A stretch of 64,000 nt of DNA, taken from assembly GCA_964611095.1 (NCBI GenBank), contig CAZSWJ010000001.1, positions 1 through 64,000 on the forward strand, given 5' to 3'. The notes beneath the pieces are model-generated. The model had not been told where the DNA came from, ran no database searches, and saw nothing but the letters and a program-made list of their open reading frames with translations. Source of the DNA: CAZKJL01 sp964611095. Its GTDB lineage: Bacteria; Patescibacteriota; Gracilibacteria; Peribacterales; Peribacteraceae. Both the position numbers and the translations under genes were made by a program. Shown in pieces: positions 24,555-32,523 of this stretch. The stretch's first letter is position 1. Each line of letters begins with the position of its first letter.

Positions 24555-25274
24555 CTACCGACATGCTCCGTCGTACCAGATGTCGCGCCCCTCACATGCC
24601 GCGTAGCACGCGTTGTCGTACGTGCGGCCGTCTCTGGTGCACACCGGGTCGTACTGCGAGGGGCAGCCGCAGGCGGCGTAGCTCACCGACCCGCTGCACT
24701 GGAGGTGGCAGCGCTGGCAGCCGTTGGCGTCCGGGGCACAGGCGTAGTTACACCCGGCCGGGGGCTGCGTGAGCACGGGCTGCGTGCATTGGGGTTGAAT
24801 GTAGCCGTTGTATCCGTACGGGTAACCGTAGTGGTAATTGTAGTTGTACGAACCGTTGTAGTAATTGTTGCCGTAGTTGTAGGACGGACCGCCGCCGTAG
24901 CCGCACGATGCGCGCTTGCTGAAGTACAAGTTCCACGCGTTGTAAATTTTCGACATCAGGTCCTGCCCCGCACGCGCCGCATCATTGCCGAAGTTGCCGT
25001 ACGTACGGTTCGTTTCGTTGGTCCGGTAACCGGCGTCGGTTTGCGAGAGGAGGTCGGACTCGTTTTTACCCATGACGTCGGTCAGACGGCTCATTTCGGT
25101 GCCATATTCCTGGTACGCCTTCCGAATGCTCGTCGTTCGTTCCTGTATGCCTTTTCGCAGGCACGAGACGTCATCGGCAGCGAGCGTGCGCTGTGCGGCG
25201 AGCAGTACGCAGATCCCCGCTCCGAGGAGGAGCGAATTTCGCAGAAGCCGAAGAATCATGCGCCTGGTCGTCAT
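24555..25274 (-). CDS. Secreted protein with C-terminal Kazal-type protease-inhibitor domain
   Basis: 239 aa. Signal peptide (about 1-32, LLLGAGICVLLAAQRTLA). Helical polar region (about 34-115), then a low-complexity Tyr/Asn/Gly stretch (about 125-158), a Cys-rich linker (CNYACAPDANGCQRCHLQC), and a Kazal-type domain (about 200-239): CGCPSQYDPVCTRDGRTY followed by DNACYAACEG and a final Cys. Six cysteines and the PVCxxDGxTYxNxC signature are intact. Kazal domains block serine proteases in known members; here secretion and target are inferred. An AT-rich region with TTGCAC and TATAAA lies upstream (25318-25344, suboptimal 15-nt spacing). Confidence 0.82.
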   Translation of the reverse strand: MTTRRMILRLLRNSLLLGAGICVLLAAQRTLAADDVSCLRKGIQERTTSIRKAYQEYGTEMSRLTDVMGKNESDLLSQTDAGYRTNETNRTYGNFGNDAARAGQDLMSKIYNAWNLYFSKRASCGYGGGPSYNYGNNYYNGSYNYNYHYGYPYGYNGYIQPQCTQPVLTQPPAGCNYACAPDANGCQRCHLQCSGSVSYAACGCPSQYDPVCTRDGRTYDNACYAACEGRDIWYDGACR

Positions 25275-25345
25275 GAGGAGGCCGATAGTACACCAAAATT
25301 AACACCCGAAATATATATTTATAATAATTTATTTATCAGTGCAAC

Positions 25346-25876
25346 TTATCCCAAAAGCTTGAGAACGGTGTTCCAATTCCTCGTCGTCACATTTTTCCCG
25401 AACTCCCGTTCGATGACCGCCATGCCGTCCGTCGTGCCGTACTTCTCGGTCACCAGAAAGACGCTGATCACTTCGCCGTCCGTCACTCGCAGAATCCGCA
25501 TGTCTTTCTCCTCCGATTCGTACGGAATCTTGAGCGTGCTTTTCGGCTTCGCCGAAAGAAATGTGACGTAGAGCCGCGTTTCTTTGGTCACCGCGATGCC
25601 TTTGAACGGGTTCGTTTTCTCGAGTGCCTTGAGTTGGTCGACCGTTCGCACGATCACGGGGATCGGGAATCCGAATTTTTTCTCGAGCAGCTGCTCCAGT
25701 GTCGTGCGGAGTTTCGTCGGATCTTTTTCATCGGCATCGAGCAGGACGTTGCCGCTCGCGAGCAGCGTCTTCACGTTGTCGTAGCCCGCTTTCTCCAAAT
25801 GTTTTTTCAAATCGGCCATGGAAACCTTCTTGTTCCCGCCGACGTTGATGCCGCGGAGGAGGGCTGCGTAGCGCAT
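25346..25876 (-). CDS. DUF1697 family protein
   Basis: 176 aa. The opening MRYAALLRGINVGGNKKVSM is the DUF1697 hallmark, followed by LKKHLEKAGYDNVKTLLASG and NVLLDAD, and the C-terminal RNWNTVLKLLG. The biochemical role of the family is not established. The ATG at 25876 is chosen by homology and has TATACT (25883-25888) exactly 6 nt upstream. It is monocistronic and divergent from the 194-aa membrane gene. Confidence 0.9.
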   Translation of the reverse strand: MRYAALLRGINVGGNKKVSMADLKKHLEKAGYDNVKTLLASGNVLLDADEKDPTKLRTTLEQLLEKKFGFPIPVIVRTVDQLKALEKTNPFKGIAVTKETRLYVTFLSAKPKSTLKIPYESEEKDMRILRVTDGEVISVFLVTEKYGTTDGMAVIEREFGKNVTTRNWNTVLKLLG

Positions 25877-25988
25877 GACGGAAGTATAGCCTGACGCACA
25901 GGAAAAGCGGCGGCAAGGCATGCGATGGAGCAGTGGTAATCAACATTTTTCGATAAGCAGATGTTCGTGGAAACGGTATGCTGCGCGC

Positions 25989-26573
25989 ATGTTCATCGAT
26001 GCGCTCGTGTCCACCGTCACGGAGTACAAAGTTTTCATTCTCACGGCACACATTCTGGGAACGGTCCTCGGTTTGGGTGGCGCAACCGTCGCGGATATCC
26101 TCTTCTTCCGCTTCTTGAAAGATTACAAAATTTCCAAGCTGGAGTGCGATGTTCTGAACATCCTCAAAAAAGTGATTCTCGGCGCCCTGGGCCTCATCAT
26201 TGCATCGGGAGTCGGCCTCTATTTCACGGACATGGTGCGGTACAACGCGTCGGGACCTTTTCTTGCGAAGATGCTCATCGTTGCGATCATCACGATCAAC
26301 GGCATCGCCTTGCATCTCATCGTAGCCCCGTACCTGCTTCGTCTGAACCTCAAGCTTCATCACAAGCGTCACAGGGACTGGCGACGCACGGCCTTCGCTC
26401 TCGGCGGAATTTCGGTGTGCTCGTGGTACTGCGCATTCTTCATCGCCATGCTCAAATCCGTTCTTCCTCAGAGCTTCGTCCTTCTCTTTGGCGGCTACCT
26501 TGCCTTGCTCCTGCCGACGCTCGTTGCGACACAGGTCATGGAGAGGCGTCTCACGACGATGGCGCGCGGGTGA
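25989..26573 (+). CDS. Hypothetical integral membrane protein (194 aa)
   Basis: Four to five hydrophobic helices: VFILTAHILGTVLGLGGATV, VILGALGLIIASGVGLYF, MLIVAIITINGIALHLIV, GISVCSWYCAFFIAML and VLLFGGYLALLLPTLVA. A conserved-looking histidine lies in the first helix (TAHILG) and another in the third, as in small heme- or metal-binding membrane families, but that is only a suggestion. TATGCT (25977-25982) sits 6 nt before the ATG at 25989, which is preferred to the longer frame from 25920. Confidence 0.75.
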   Translation: MFIDALVSTVTEYKVFILTAHILGTVLGLGGATVADILFFRFLKDYKISKLECDVLNILKKVILGALGLIIASGVGLYFTDMVRYNASGPFLAKMLIVAIITINGIALHLIVAPYLLRLNLKLHHKRHRDWRRTAFALGGISVCSWYCAFFIAMLKSVLPQSFVLLFGGYLALLLPTLVATQVMERRLTTMARG

Positions 26574-26660
26574 TGGTGGTTGTTCGCAGAATTTGTCGAA
26601 AAAATGTAAGCCGATTACTATCCGGTACGTCTTCTCTGTGTATACGTTCTCCCATTCCCC

Positions 26661-27026
26661 ATGCGCTACGTTGATGGATTCCTCCTCTGCGTCAAAAAGA
26701 ACCGACTGAAAGAATATAAAAAGATGGCTCAATTGGGCGCGAAGATCTGGAAGAAGCACGGAGCTCTCGCATACATGGAGGCGATGGCCGATGATGTGGC
26801 GCCGGAAGGCATCGCATTCACGTTCCCGAAAGCGGCGAAGGCAAAGCCGGATGAAGTCGTCTTCTTTTCCTTCATCGTTTTCAAATCCCGCAAACATCGG
26901 GATGCCGTCAACAAAAAAGTAATGGCGGATCCGAAGATGCAGCCGGGGCAGTGGGATGAAAAGAAGATGCCGTTCGATATGAAGCGCTTCTCGTACGGTG
27001 GGTTCAGCGCGTTTGTGGAAGCGTAG
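26661..27026 (+). CDS. DUF1428 family protein
   Basis: 121 aa. Family signatures: MRYVDGFLLCVKKNRLKEYK, KHGALAYMEAMADDV, FFSFIVFKSRKHRDAVN and MPFDMKRFSYGGF. The family has a dimeric alpha-beta barrel fold with unknown role. The stop codon at 27024-27026 directly abuts the CCA end of the convergent tRNA-Arg gene, so any transcript reading beyond the stop carries antisense tRNA sequence. Confidence 0.9.
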   Translation: MRYVDGFLLCVKKNRLKEYKKMAQLGAKIWKKHGALAYMEAMADDVAPEGIAFTFPKAAKAKPDEVVFFSFIVFKSRKHRDAVNKKVMADPKMQPGQWDEKKMPFDMKRFSYGGFSAFVEA

Positions 27027-27101
27027 TGGTGGTCCCGGCGGGAGTCGAACCTGCATTTACCCCTTAGGAGAGGGTCGTTCTATCCATTGAACTACGGGAC
27101 C
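27027..27101 (-). tRNA. tRNA-Arg (anticodon CCU)
   Basis: Read on the minus strand: acceptor GGTCCCG/CGGGACC, D-stem GTTC/GAAC, anticodon stem ACCCT/GGGGT with loop CTCCTAA (anticodon CCT, codon AGG), T-loop TTCGACT. The discriminator is A and CCA is encoded (27027-27029). The T-stem GCAGG/CCCGC has one A-C mismatch at its middle pair. Confidence 0.93.
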
Positions 27102-27158
27102 ACGTCGATGAACGTCGAAAAAGAGCAGCCGTTTTCATTATTCAGCATTCCGATGAAT

Positions 27159-27689
27159 TTAGCCAAGAACCACGACCTGGCGTGAGTCCTGGGGGAGCGT
27201 GCTCGGCTTCAGTTTGAGCTCACCCGTCGTCTGCACCGAGCTCATGCCGCAGGCCTTGGCGACCGCGGCCATGTCGCCGTCTTTCACTTTGAAGAGGACG
27301 ACGATGCGGGGGTCCACGGCTTCCACGACGGCCGTCACTTTCTTGGCGTTGTCGGCGGCGATGACGAGAATGTCCACATCGCCGAGCTTCTCGATTTCGG
27401 CATCGGTCCATTCCAGAACGGGTGCATCGATCACCGCGACACGCAGTCCTTCCGAGACGCACAGGTACGACACTTGTTTGCCTGCTTCTTGCCCAACGGC
27501 GCGGACGGTGACGCCCGAGAAATCGTACTCACCGGGCCAGCTGACGGCCTTCTTGTTGGAGAGATCTTCCTCCGGGTGACTGAGCAGCGCCCAGGTGTCC
27601 TTGGGGACTTTGGCCGGGAACACCTCGAACGATCCGGACGAGGTCTGGATGGTGCATGCGGCGCCTGTGGAAGCGGTGATGGTCATCAT
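27159..27689 (-). CDS. Small metallo-beta-lactamase-fold protein, probably degenerate
   Basis: 176 aa. The pattern of the UlaG-like MBL fold is visible (AVSWPGEYDFSGVTVRAVG, LGDVDILVIAA), but the HxHxDH metal-binding motif is missing, so hydrolase activity is doubtful. Two tandem ATGs start the frame. It is upstream of nothing on its strand except the tRNA. murA ends 36 nt upstream on the same strand, so the two could share a transcript. Confidence 0.65.
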   Translation of the reverse strand: MMTITASTGAACTIQTSSGSFEVFPAKVPKDTWALLSHPEEDLSNKKAVSWPGEYDFSGVTVRAVGQEAGKQVSYLCVSEGLRVAVIDAPVLEWTDAEIEKLGDVDILVIAADNAKKVTAVVEAVDPRIVVLFKVKDGDMAAVAKACGMSSVQTTGELKLKPSTLPQDSRQVVVLG

Positions 27690-27725
27690 AACGGGCGAGA
27701 GTGTAGCAGGGGGTGGGGGTGGAGG

Positions 27726-28991
27726 CTACTTCTCCTCACGGACGATGTCGGCGCCCAGCGCGCGGAGCTTTTCCTCCAGTCGGTCGTAGCCGCGCTCGAT
27801 GTAGCGGACGTCGGTGACGATGGTCTCTCCTTCGGCGATGAGGCCCGCGAGCACCATGGCGGCGCCGGCGCGGATGTCGTTGCTGGCCACCTGCCTGCCG
27901 CGGAGCACGGAGGGGCCGATCACAAGAGCCTGGTGCGAGTTGAGGATCTCGATGCTCGCGCCCATCTTCTCCAGTTCGTAGAGGTACGCCATGCGACCTT
28001 CGAACAGCACCTCGAAGATGCGGCTCACGCCCTTGGCCTGCGACATGAGCACGCCGAACGGCGCCTGCAAGTCCGTCGGGAATCCCGGGAAAATATTCGT
28101 CTGAATTTTGGTGCCCATGAGCTTGGATGCTTGTCCGTCGGCGTGGATGTCACCGTTCGTATCCACCGTCACCGAGGCGCCGGCGCGGCGGAGCGCACCG
28201 AGGAACGACGTGAGGTGCGACGAGTGCGCTTTCTTCACCGTCACTTTTCCTTTGGTGAGAAGGCCGGCCAAGATGAAGATGCCTGCCTCCAAGTAATCGG
28301 GAGTGACCGTGTGTTCGGCGGCGGGCATAAGGTTGGCTTTGCCGTGAATCGTGAGCGTGTGCGAGCCGATGCCATCCACTTGGATGCCGCGGCGGACGAG
28401 GAATTGGCAGCAGTCTTGCACGTGCGGTTCGGCGGCGGCGAGTTCGACGGTCGTGAGTCCCGGTACGTGTGCGGCGGCGAGAAGCACGTTCTCGGTCGCG
28501 GTGACGGAGAATTCAGGCAGCACCACGTGCGCGGCTTTGAGCGGTCCTTTCAGCCGCAATCGGTTGTCATCGCTCAAGTCTTTCGCGCCCATTTGCACGA
28601 AGGCGTCGATGTGCGCGGACACCGAACGTTTGCCGAGCACGCAGCCGCCCGGGTAGGCCATGTCGACTTCTCCGAAGCGTGCGAGCAGCGGACCCAGGAA
28701 CACGATGCATCCGCGAAGCTTGCTCACGAGGTCGTGCGGGATGGGTTTGTTCTGCAGCTTGTCGGTGTTCACGACGATGGTCGTTCCGTCACGCGCGACC
28801 GTCGCGCCAAGGAACTCGTAAATGCGGCACATCGTGGCGATGTCGCTGAGGCGCGGCACGTTCCTGAACGTGGTGTCGCCTTTGCAGGCGACGGCGCCCG
28901 CGAGCAGCGGCAGCGCGGCGTTCTTCGATCCGCCGATCTCGACGGTTCCTGCCAGAGGGCGTCCGCCCATGATGCGATATTGGATGTTCAT
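27726..28991 (-). CDS. murA: UDP-N-acetylglucosamine 1-carboxyvinyltransferase
   Basis: MurA (421 aa) transfers enolpyruvate from PEP to UDP-GlcNAc, the first committed step of peptidoglycan synthesis. The N-terminus IMGGRPLAGTVEIGGSKNAA has the catalytic Lys and Asn. The PEP-binding cysteine, target of fosfomycin, is in YPGGCVLGKRSV; TDLQAPFGVLMSQAKG and EVLFEGRMAYLYEL are conserved. The frame extends to 29099 but homology begins at ATG 28991. It is convergent with nothing and lies 156 nt downstream of lspA on the same strand. Confidence 0.96.
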   Translation of the reverse strand: MNIQYRIMGGRPLAGTVEIGGSKNAALPLLAGAVACKGDTTFRNVPRLSDIATMCRIYEFLGATVARDGTTIVVNTDKLQNKPIPHDLVSKLRGCIVFLGPLLARFGEVDMAYPGGCVLGKRSVSAHIDAFVQMGAKDLSDDNRLRLKGPLKAAHVVLPEFSVTATENVLLAAAHVPGLTTVELAAAEPHVQDCCQFLVRRGIQVDGIGSHTLTIHGKANLMPAAEHTVTPDYLEAGIFILAGLLTKGKVTVKKAHSSHLTSFLGALRRAGASVTVDTNGDIHADGQASKLMGTKIQTNIFPGFPTDLQAPFGVLMSQAKGVSRIFEVLFEGRMAYLYELEKMGASIEILNSHQALVIGPSVLRGRQVASNDIRAGAAMVLAGLIAEGETIVTDVRYIERGYDRLEEKLRALGADIVREEK

Positions 28992-29147
28992 AGAATCGAA
29001 CGTGCGAGCATCGGTCACGGTTTTTACGAAGCGGGCGCTCGTATCGGGGAGCGCTTTTTCCGTGCGCGATGCTGATGAAACACGGCGTGAAGACGCCATA
29101 CGGAAGGAGCATACCGAAGCCCGCGTCGCTGCACAATTGTCAGGCTG

Positions 29148-29645
29148 TCAATTCCGTGTTTTACGTGTTTTCCAGGCCTCCAAAAGCAGAAGAATCGCAC
29201 CTACGGTGATGCAGGAATCGGCGATATTGAAAACGGGAAACGTACCCACCGCGATGAAATCGGTGACCGCTCCGTCCCGCGCCCTGTCGATGATGTTGGC
29301 CACCGCTCCGCCGATGATGAGCCCGAAGCCGACGGAACTCAGGCGCACGCGTCGGGCGTGGTACGCCATGAGGCAAATGCCGACGAGTGCGGCACCGATG
29401 ACGATCTCCTCGAACGGACTCGGAATGGCGATGCTGAAGGCGATGTGCGGGTTGTGCGTGAGCGACAGGCGCAGAAAACTTCCGATGAGCGGCACGGGTG
29501 CCGCAAGACTCTCGGCGGCCCACGCCGAAAGAATCGAAGTGGCCAAGGCGGCGCCGGCGGAGAGAATCAAGAGAACCACGAAGGAGAGTGTAGCAAGACG
29601 AACTTCGGCGCGCTTCTTTAGGATCGGTCCGTGCGGGGGTATCAT
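29148..29645 (-). CDS. lspA: Lipoprotein signal peptidase (signal peptidase II)
   Basis: LspA (165 aa) is an aspartic protease cleaving before the lipid-modified Cys of lipoproteins. Four hydrophobic segments are present. The catalytic Asp regions are in GGAVANIIDRARDG and VFNIADSCITVG. Its substrate class is present in the window: the cyclophilin lipoprotein at 31804. The start at 29645 lies only 8 nt from the divergent ftsW/rodA start, so its promoter must lie inside that gene. Confidence 0.92.
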   Translation of the reverse strand: MIPPHGPILKKRAEVRLATLSFVVLLILSAGAALATSILSAWAAESLAAPVPLIGSFLRLSLTHNPHIAFSIAIPSPFEEIVIGAALVGICLMAYHARRVRLSSVGFGLIIGGAVANIIDRARDGAVTDFIAVGTFPVFNIADSCITVGAILLLLEAWKTRKTRN

Positions 29646-29653
29646 GGGCGCCC

Positions 29654-30697
29654 ATGTTTCGGAGAGCGGACTTCCTCCTCCTCGGCATCGCGCTCGGCCT
29701 GGCACTCTTCGGGCTGGCGATGATCGCGAGCGTATCGGTGTACCAGAGCTACCAGCTCACCCAACGTTTCGTCGAAAGCGGCACGTGGGAAGCGCCGAGC
29801 AACGCGTTCTATTTGTGGCGCAGCTTCGGGCACATGCTCGTTGCTCTCATGGCGCTCGGCATCACGAGCGTCATTCCGTACCACTTCTGGCAGAAGCACG
29901 CGAGGACGCTGTTCCTCATCAACCTGGCGCTCCTCATCAGCTTGTTCTTGCCCGGCCTCGGCAACGACTACGGCACGGCCCAGAGCTGGCTGCACCTGGG
30001 ATTCTTCAACATCCAACCGTCGGAATTTTTGAAAATGACGCTCGTGTTCTACATGGCNNNNNNNNNNNNNNNNNNNNNNNNNNNNNNNNNNNNNNNNNNN
30101 NNNNNNNNNNNNNNNNNNNNNNNNNNNNNNNNNNNNNNNNNNNNNNNNNNNNNNNNNCTCCACATTCTGTTCCACCCCGAAGACACCACGTACCGCGAAG
30201 GAATCGGATTCCAGGTCTACCAAGCGCTCATCGCCATCGGCTCGGGCGGACTGTTCGGCGTCGGGTACGGAAAATCGATTCAGAAATTCGGGTACTTGCC
30301 CGAAGTGCAGTCCGACACGATCTTCGCAGCGATGGCCGAGGAACTCGGGTTCCTGCGCCTCCTCATCGTGCTCAGCTTGTACGGCATTTTCGTGTATCGG
30401 GGACTCCGGATCGCGCGCAACGCCCCCGATCGCTTCGGGCTGCTCGTCGCCACGGGCCTCACCACGTGCATCGCGTTCCAGACGCTCCTCAACATCTGCG
30501 TGAACCTGTCCCTGTTCCCCATCACCGGTCTCACGCTCCCCTTCATCAGCTACGGCGGATCGTCGTTGCTCTCGACACTCGCAGCCGTCGGAATTCTCTT
30601 GAACATTTCGATGCACTCCACGCAGGAAGACGCCGTCATCCGCAGGCGTAATCGCCAGACGCACGTGGGAACGCTTCACCGCTTCATCCAATCCTGA
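29654..30697 (+). CDS. ftsW: SEDS-family peptidoglycan glycosyltransferase FtsW/RodA (interrupted by an assembly gap)
   Basis: A polytopic peptidoglycan polymerase. Visible: N-terminal helices, AQSWLHLGFFNIQPSEFLKM, then 100 N, then QSDTIFAAMAEELGFL and the C-terminal LTLPFISYGGSSLLST. The PFISYGGS signature is shared by FtsW and RodA; placement directly before murG favours FtsW. The frame happens to continue across the N run, but the catalytic-loop region is missing. TATCAT (29640-29645) ends 8 nt before the ATG. The stop overlaps the murG start by one base (TGATG). Confidence 0.9.
   Translation: MFRRADFLLLGIALGLALFGLAMIASVSVYQSYQLTQRFVESGTWEAPSNAFYLWRSFGHMLVALMALGITSVIPYHFWQKHARTLFLINLALLISLFLPGLGNDYGTAQSWLHLGFFNIQPSEFLKMTLVFYMXXXXXXXXXXXXXXXXXXXXXXXXXXXXXXXXXXLHILFHPEDTTYREGIGFQVYQALIAIGSGGLFGVGYGKSIQKFGYLPEVQSDTIFAAMAEELGFLRLLIVLSLYGIFVYRGLRIARNAPDRFGLLVATGLTTCIAFQTLLNICVNLSLFPITGLTLPFISYGGSSLLSTLAAVGILLNISMHSTQEDAVIRRRNRQTHVGTLHRFIQS
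30058..30157. other. Assembly gap (100 N) in ftsW/rodA
   Basis: Exactly 100 N inside the membrane-protein gene; the true length is unknown. Confidence 0.99.
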
Positions 30698-31785
30698 TGT
30701 CACGCGTCATTCTCTTCTGCGGCGGAGGAAGCATGGGGCACATCACCCCGTCGCTCGCCGTCGCCCAAGCGCTCCGTGTAAAAGACGCGACGGTGCGTCC
30801 GATCTTCGTCTGCTCGAATCGCAGGGAAGAAATCGACGTGCTCCACCGAGCGGGCGTGGAGTACCGCGCGGTGAACGCCGGGAAATTCCCGCGCGGGTTT
30901 TCGCTGCGCATTTTTTCGTTTCCGATTCTGTTCGTCGCGTCGTTCTTTCAGTCGCTCGGCGTCATCGGTCGCGAGAAACCCGTGCTCGTCTTCAGCAAAG
31001 GCGGATACGTCAGCGTCCCGGTGTGCATCGCTGCGTTTCTGAGGCGCGTGCCCGTCGTACTCCATGTTTCCGACAGCGTTCCGAGCCTCAGCGACAGACT
31101 CATCGGACGTATGGCAAAGCGCATCTGCACGGGCTTTCCCACGGATACGCTGCCGAAGTCTCTGCAGGCCAAGGCCGTGCAAACTGGCCACCCCGTTCGC
31201 CCGATGATTCTGGAGGGTTCGCGCGCCGCGGGTCAGCGCATCACCGGTTTTTCGGGCCGACGCCCCGTGCTGCTCGTCACCGGCGGCAGCCAGGGATCCG
31301 TCGCACTGAACGAGGCCATCGAAACGCATTTCAAGCATCTCATCGATCTCGCCGACATCATTCACATCACGGGCGAGGGCAAATCCACGTCCATCGTTCA
31401 CGCTCGCTACGTCACGCGCACGTACGCGCACGATGAAATGCCCCATTTCTACGCACTCGCCGATGTCGCGCTCACACGCGCGGGCGCAGGCACGCTCGCC
31501 GAACTCGGTGCGCTCAAGAAACCCGCGATCGTGGTGCCGCTTACCGGTGTTGCTCACGATCACCAGGTCCGCAATGCCGAACGCATCGCAAAAGCGGGCG
31601 CCGCTGAACATTTGCCACAGACAGAACTGGCGCAGCTTCCGACGCGCATCGCATCGCTCCTGAAAGACGCAGCTCGCTTGTCGCAACTCGGAGCCGCTCT
31701 CCATGCCGTTTTCCCGTTTGACGCGGCAAAGAAAACAGCCGCCGTGATCCTGGACGTGCTCACGCCTTCGCCGATACAATCCTGA
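30697..31785 (+). CDS. murG: UDP-GlcNAc:undecaprenyl-PP-MurNAc-pentapeptide GlcNAc transferase
   Basis: MurG (362 aa) makes lipid II. The GT-B fold is visible: glycine-rich FCGGGSMGHITPSLAVAQAL, the membrane-facing VLVFSKGGYVSVPVCIAA, VLLVTGGSQGSVALNE, and the C-terminal donor site ALTRAGAGTLAELGALKKP then TGVAHDHQVRNAE. The family HxxN at the end of the first GGxGxH loop reads HITPSLA. It is translationally coupled to ftsW. Confidence 0.96.
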   Translation: MSRVILFCGGGSMGHITPSLAVAQALRVKDATVRPIFVCSNRREEIDVLHRAGVEYRAVNAGKFPRGFSLRIFSFPILFVASFFQSLGVIGREKPVLVFSKGGYVSVPVCIAAFLRRVPVVLHVSDSVPSLSDRLIGRMAKRICTGFPTDTLPKSLQAKAVQTGHPVRPMILEGSRAAGQRITGFSGRRPVLLVTGGSQGSVALNEAIETHFKHLIDLADIIHITGEGKSTSIVHARYVTRTYAHDEMPHFYALADVALTRAGAGTLAELGALKKPAIVVPLTGVAHDHQVRNAERIAKAGAAEHLPQTELAQLPTRIASLLKDAARLSQLGAALHAVFPFDAAKKTAAVILDVLTPSPIQS

Positions 31786-31803
31786 TCCATTTCCCCCGTG
31801 ACT

Positions 31804-32448
31804 ATGCGCAAGAGTTTCACACTCGCCACCGCCTTTCTGTCGCTCGTCGCACTCGCGGCCTGCAACGCCACCACTCCTCCCGCTTCTCCTCCACCCACTC
31901 CCCCCACTTCCATGAGCAACTCCTCCGTAGGCCCCACCTGGACGTGGGACGGCAAAGAACTTCTGACCGGCACGCACCAGGCGATCATCAAGACCTCCAT
32001 GGGTGACATCACCGTCGAGCTCGATGCCAAGTCCGCACCGAAGACCGTGACGAACTTTTTGGCCCTCGCTTCGCAGGGTTACTACAACGGCGTCACGTTC
32101 CACCGCGTCATTCCCGGATTCATGATCCAGGGCGGCGACCCGAGCGGCAACGGCACGGGCGGCAAGAGCGTGTACGGCGAGACGTTCGAAGACGAGATCA
32201 ATCCGAACTCCGTCCTCTACAAGTCGGGTTACAAGGCCGGCGTCATCGCCATGGCCAACCGCGGACCGGACACGAACGGCAGCCAGTTCTTCATCATGGA
32301 CACCGACTACCCGCTTCCTCCGAACTACACGATCTTCGGTCACGTCACCGAGGGTCAGCAGGTGGTCAACGCCATCGCACGCGTTGCACGCGGCCCGAAC
32401 GACATGCCGACCCAGAAAGTCACGTTCAGCGTGAAGATCGTCAAATAA
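31804..32448 (+). CDS. Cyclophilin-type peptidyl-prolyl isomerase lipoprotein
   Basis: About 214 aa. Signal sequence with lipobox LVALAAC, so Cys at about residue 19 is lipidated after LspA processing. A Pro/Thr/Ser-rich linker (about 22-45) precedes a cyclophilin domain (about 58-214): FHRVIPGFMIQGGDPSGNGT, GVIAMANRGPDTNGSQFFI, IFGHVTEGQQVV. The catalytic Arg of FHRVI and the FFI segment are intact. It should fold exported proteins outside the membrane. A GTG lies two codons upstream of the ATG chosen. A TACAAT box is at 31775-31780. Confidence 0.92.
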   Translation: MRKSFTLATAFLSLVALAACNATTPPASPPPTPPTSMSNSSVGPTWTWDGKELLTGTHQAIIKTSMGDITVELDAKSAPKTVTNFLALASQGYYNGVTFHRVIPGFMIQGGDPSGNGTGGKSVYGETFEDEINPNSVLYKSGYKAGVIAMANRGPDTNGSQFFIMDTDYPLPPNYTIFGHVTEGQQVVNAIARVARGPNDMPTQKVTFSVKIVK

Positions 32449-32467
32449 GCATTTCAACCTAGAAAGT

Positions 32468-32500
32468 GGCAGGAAGGCCATGATTGCCTTTCTGCCTTTT
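32468..32500 (+). terminator. Rho-independent terminator between the cyclophilin gene and gltX
   Basis: GGCAGGAAGGC (32468-32478), 7-nt loop, GCCTTTCTGCC (32486-32496) with one G-T pair, then TTTT. It separates the cyclophilin gene from gltX. Confidence 0.8.
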
Positions 32501-32523
32501 CCGCGTTCGACTATCCTCTCCGC

